Source: an uncultured Oscillibacter sp.
GTDB lineage: Bacteria; Bacillota; Clostridia; Oscillospirales; Oscillospiraceae
Assembly: GCA_946494635.1 (NCBI GenBank)
Contig: CAMMCS010000116.1
Coordinates: 1-6,124, forward strand
Direction of reading: 5' to 3'
Length of the DNA stretch: 6,124 nucleotides
The notes below the pieces were generated by a model. It made no database searches. It worked only from the letters and a program-made list of their open reading frames with translations, and was not told the origin of the DNA. Positions 5,625 to 6,124 of this stretch are shown here, piece after piece (the stretch's first letter is position 1; the number at the start of each line of letters is the position of its first letter). The translations under genes and the position numbers were made by a program.

Positions 5625-5650
5625 AAACGGCAGAAGCCCGCCGTTTTTTT
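5625..5650 (+). terminator. Terminator-like hairpin upstream of secG
   Basis: AAACGGC (5625-5631) pairs with GCCGTTT (5640-5646) across an 8-nt loop, followed by T up to 5650. It is a plausible intrinsic terminator on the plus strand, but no plus-strand gene ends here: lexA lies to the left on the other strand. Confidence 0.55.
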
Positions 5651-5661
5651 GTGAAATCCCC

Positions 5662-5690
5662 TTGAAATCCAGGACAGCCTGTGGTATCAT
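5662..5690 (+). promoter_or_regulatory. Promoter of secG
   Basis: TTGAAA (5662-5667) and TATCAT (5685-5690) are 17 bp apart, with a TGG giving an extended -10. The start would be near 5697, and the leader contains a small hairpin CCACGC/GCGTGG (5712-5726). Confidence 0.75.
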
Positions 5691-5751
5691 AGATACCTGT
5701 GAAATCATAGTCCACGCACTGCGTGGCTGAATGTTTTGGAGGTTATCCTGT

Positions 5752-5994
5752 ATGGGCGCTTTAACCCTTGTCATTACGATTCTGCAGCTTCTTTGCGGCG
5801 TTGCGATCACGGTGATCGTCCTCTTCCAGTCCGGCAAGAGCGCCGGCCTGTCCGGCTCCATCGGCGGCGTGGCGGACTCCTTCCTGGCCCGGAACAAGGC
5901 CAAGACCTGGGATGCCAAGCTGGCCCGGGCCACCAAGTGGGTGGGCGCTGTGTTCCTGATCCTGACGCTGATCCTGCTGATCCTGCAGGGCTGA
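5752..5994 (+). CDS. secG: SecG, preprotein translocase subunit
   Basis: The protein has 80 residues and two membrane segments (about 4-25 and 63-79). The conserved cytoplasmic loop QSGKSAGLSGSIGG (26-39) is followed by ADSFLARNKAKTWDAKLA and a Lys/Arg-rich turn. This is the canonical small SecG that assists SecYEG and SecA during protein export. The ATG at 5752 is chosen over the in-frame ATG at 5731 because TTTTGGAGG (about 5734-5742) is correctly spaced for 5752. It has its own promoter. Genes such as rnr and smpB often follow secG in Firmicutes, but nothing coding is recognisable in the remaining 130 bp. Confidence 0.95.
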   Translation: MGALTLVITILQLLCGVAITVIVLFQSGKSAGLSGSIGGVADSFLARNKAKTWDAKLARATKWVGAVFLILTLILLILQG

Positions 5995-6022
5995 GCAGGG
6001 CTTCCCGGCAGCAGAGGGCGGC

Positions 6023-6052
6023 GGGGGGGGCGGCACCCCCCCCCCCCTTTTT
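6023..6052 (+). terminator. Possible secG terminator made of G and C homopolymers
   Basis: Eight G, a 5-nt loop and twelve C are followed by five T, about 30 bp after the secG stop. It could form a terminator, but the homopolymer lengths are doubtful. A second similar run (6081-6110) and a terminal run of C follow, so this end may be poorly sequenced or assembled. Confidence 0.45.
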
Positions 6053-6124
6053 CTTTTCCCTCCCTCAGGCCAAAGAGGAACCCCCCCCCCGGCGGGGGGC
6101 GCCCGTTTTTCGCGGCCCCCCCCC

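Overview
The window looks like chromosomal DNA of a GC-rich, endospore-forming, Gram-positive Clostridia member, plausibly an Oscillospiraceae-type gut bacterium. The grounds are a sporulation sigma-K gene with a hydrophobic pro-sequence, a Gram-positive type SOS box in front of lexA, strong GGAGG ribosome binding sites, and GC-rich third codon positions. The genus is inference.

Layout. Positions 1-3424, minus strand, form one apparent operon read right to left. It has an FG-GAP-like lipoprotein (2066-3424), an OmpR-family response regulator (1354-2040), and the N-terminal 208 residues of its sensor histidine kinase (1-624, running off the left edge). Regulator and kinase are separated by 729 bp. 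Most of that gap is an array of 224-bp tandem units (747-1418, three copies identical by eye). Each unit is a block of five hairpins plus a copy of the last codons of the response regulator. Positions 3425-3672 are non-coding and hold the operon promoter and a terminator. A small GIY-YIG protein (3673-3942, minus) is divergent from sigK (4064-4765, plus). sigK converges with lexA (4916-5506, minus) on a shared bidirectional terminator, and lexA is divergent from secG (5752-5994, plus). The right end is a run of G/C homopolymers.

How the genes work together. The left operon is probably an envelope-sensing module: a surface lipoprotein, a membrane kinase with an external sensor domain, and a DNA-binding regulator. 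The right half is housekeeping: mother-cell sporulation transcription (SigK), SOS repression (LexA) and protein export (SecG).

The main point of interest is the 224-bp array. The copy of the regulator's 3' end nearest the kinase (682-746) differs from the tail now used by the regulator at 10 of its 20 codons. Eight changes are synonymous, and the displaced copy has the GC-rich codon choice of the rest of the gene. The simplest reading is that a small repeated element entered at the conserved 3' end of the regulator gene, brought a replacement C-terminus from a homologous gene, pushed the native tail downstream, and then amplified. That model is inference. The repeat structure and the codon differences are visible directly.
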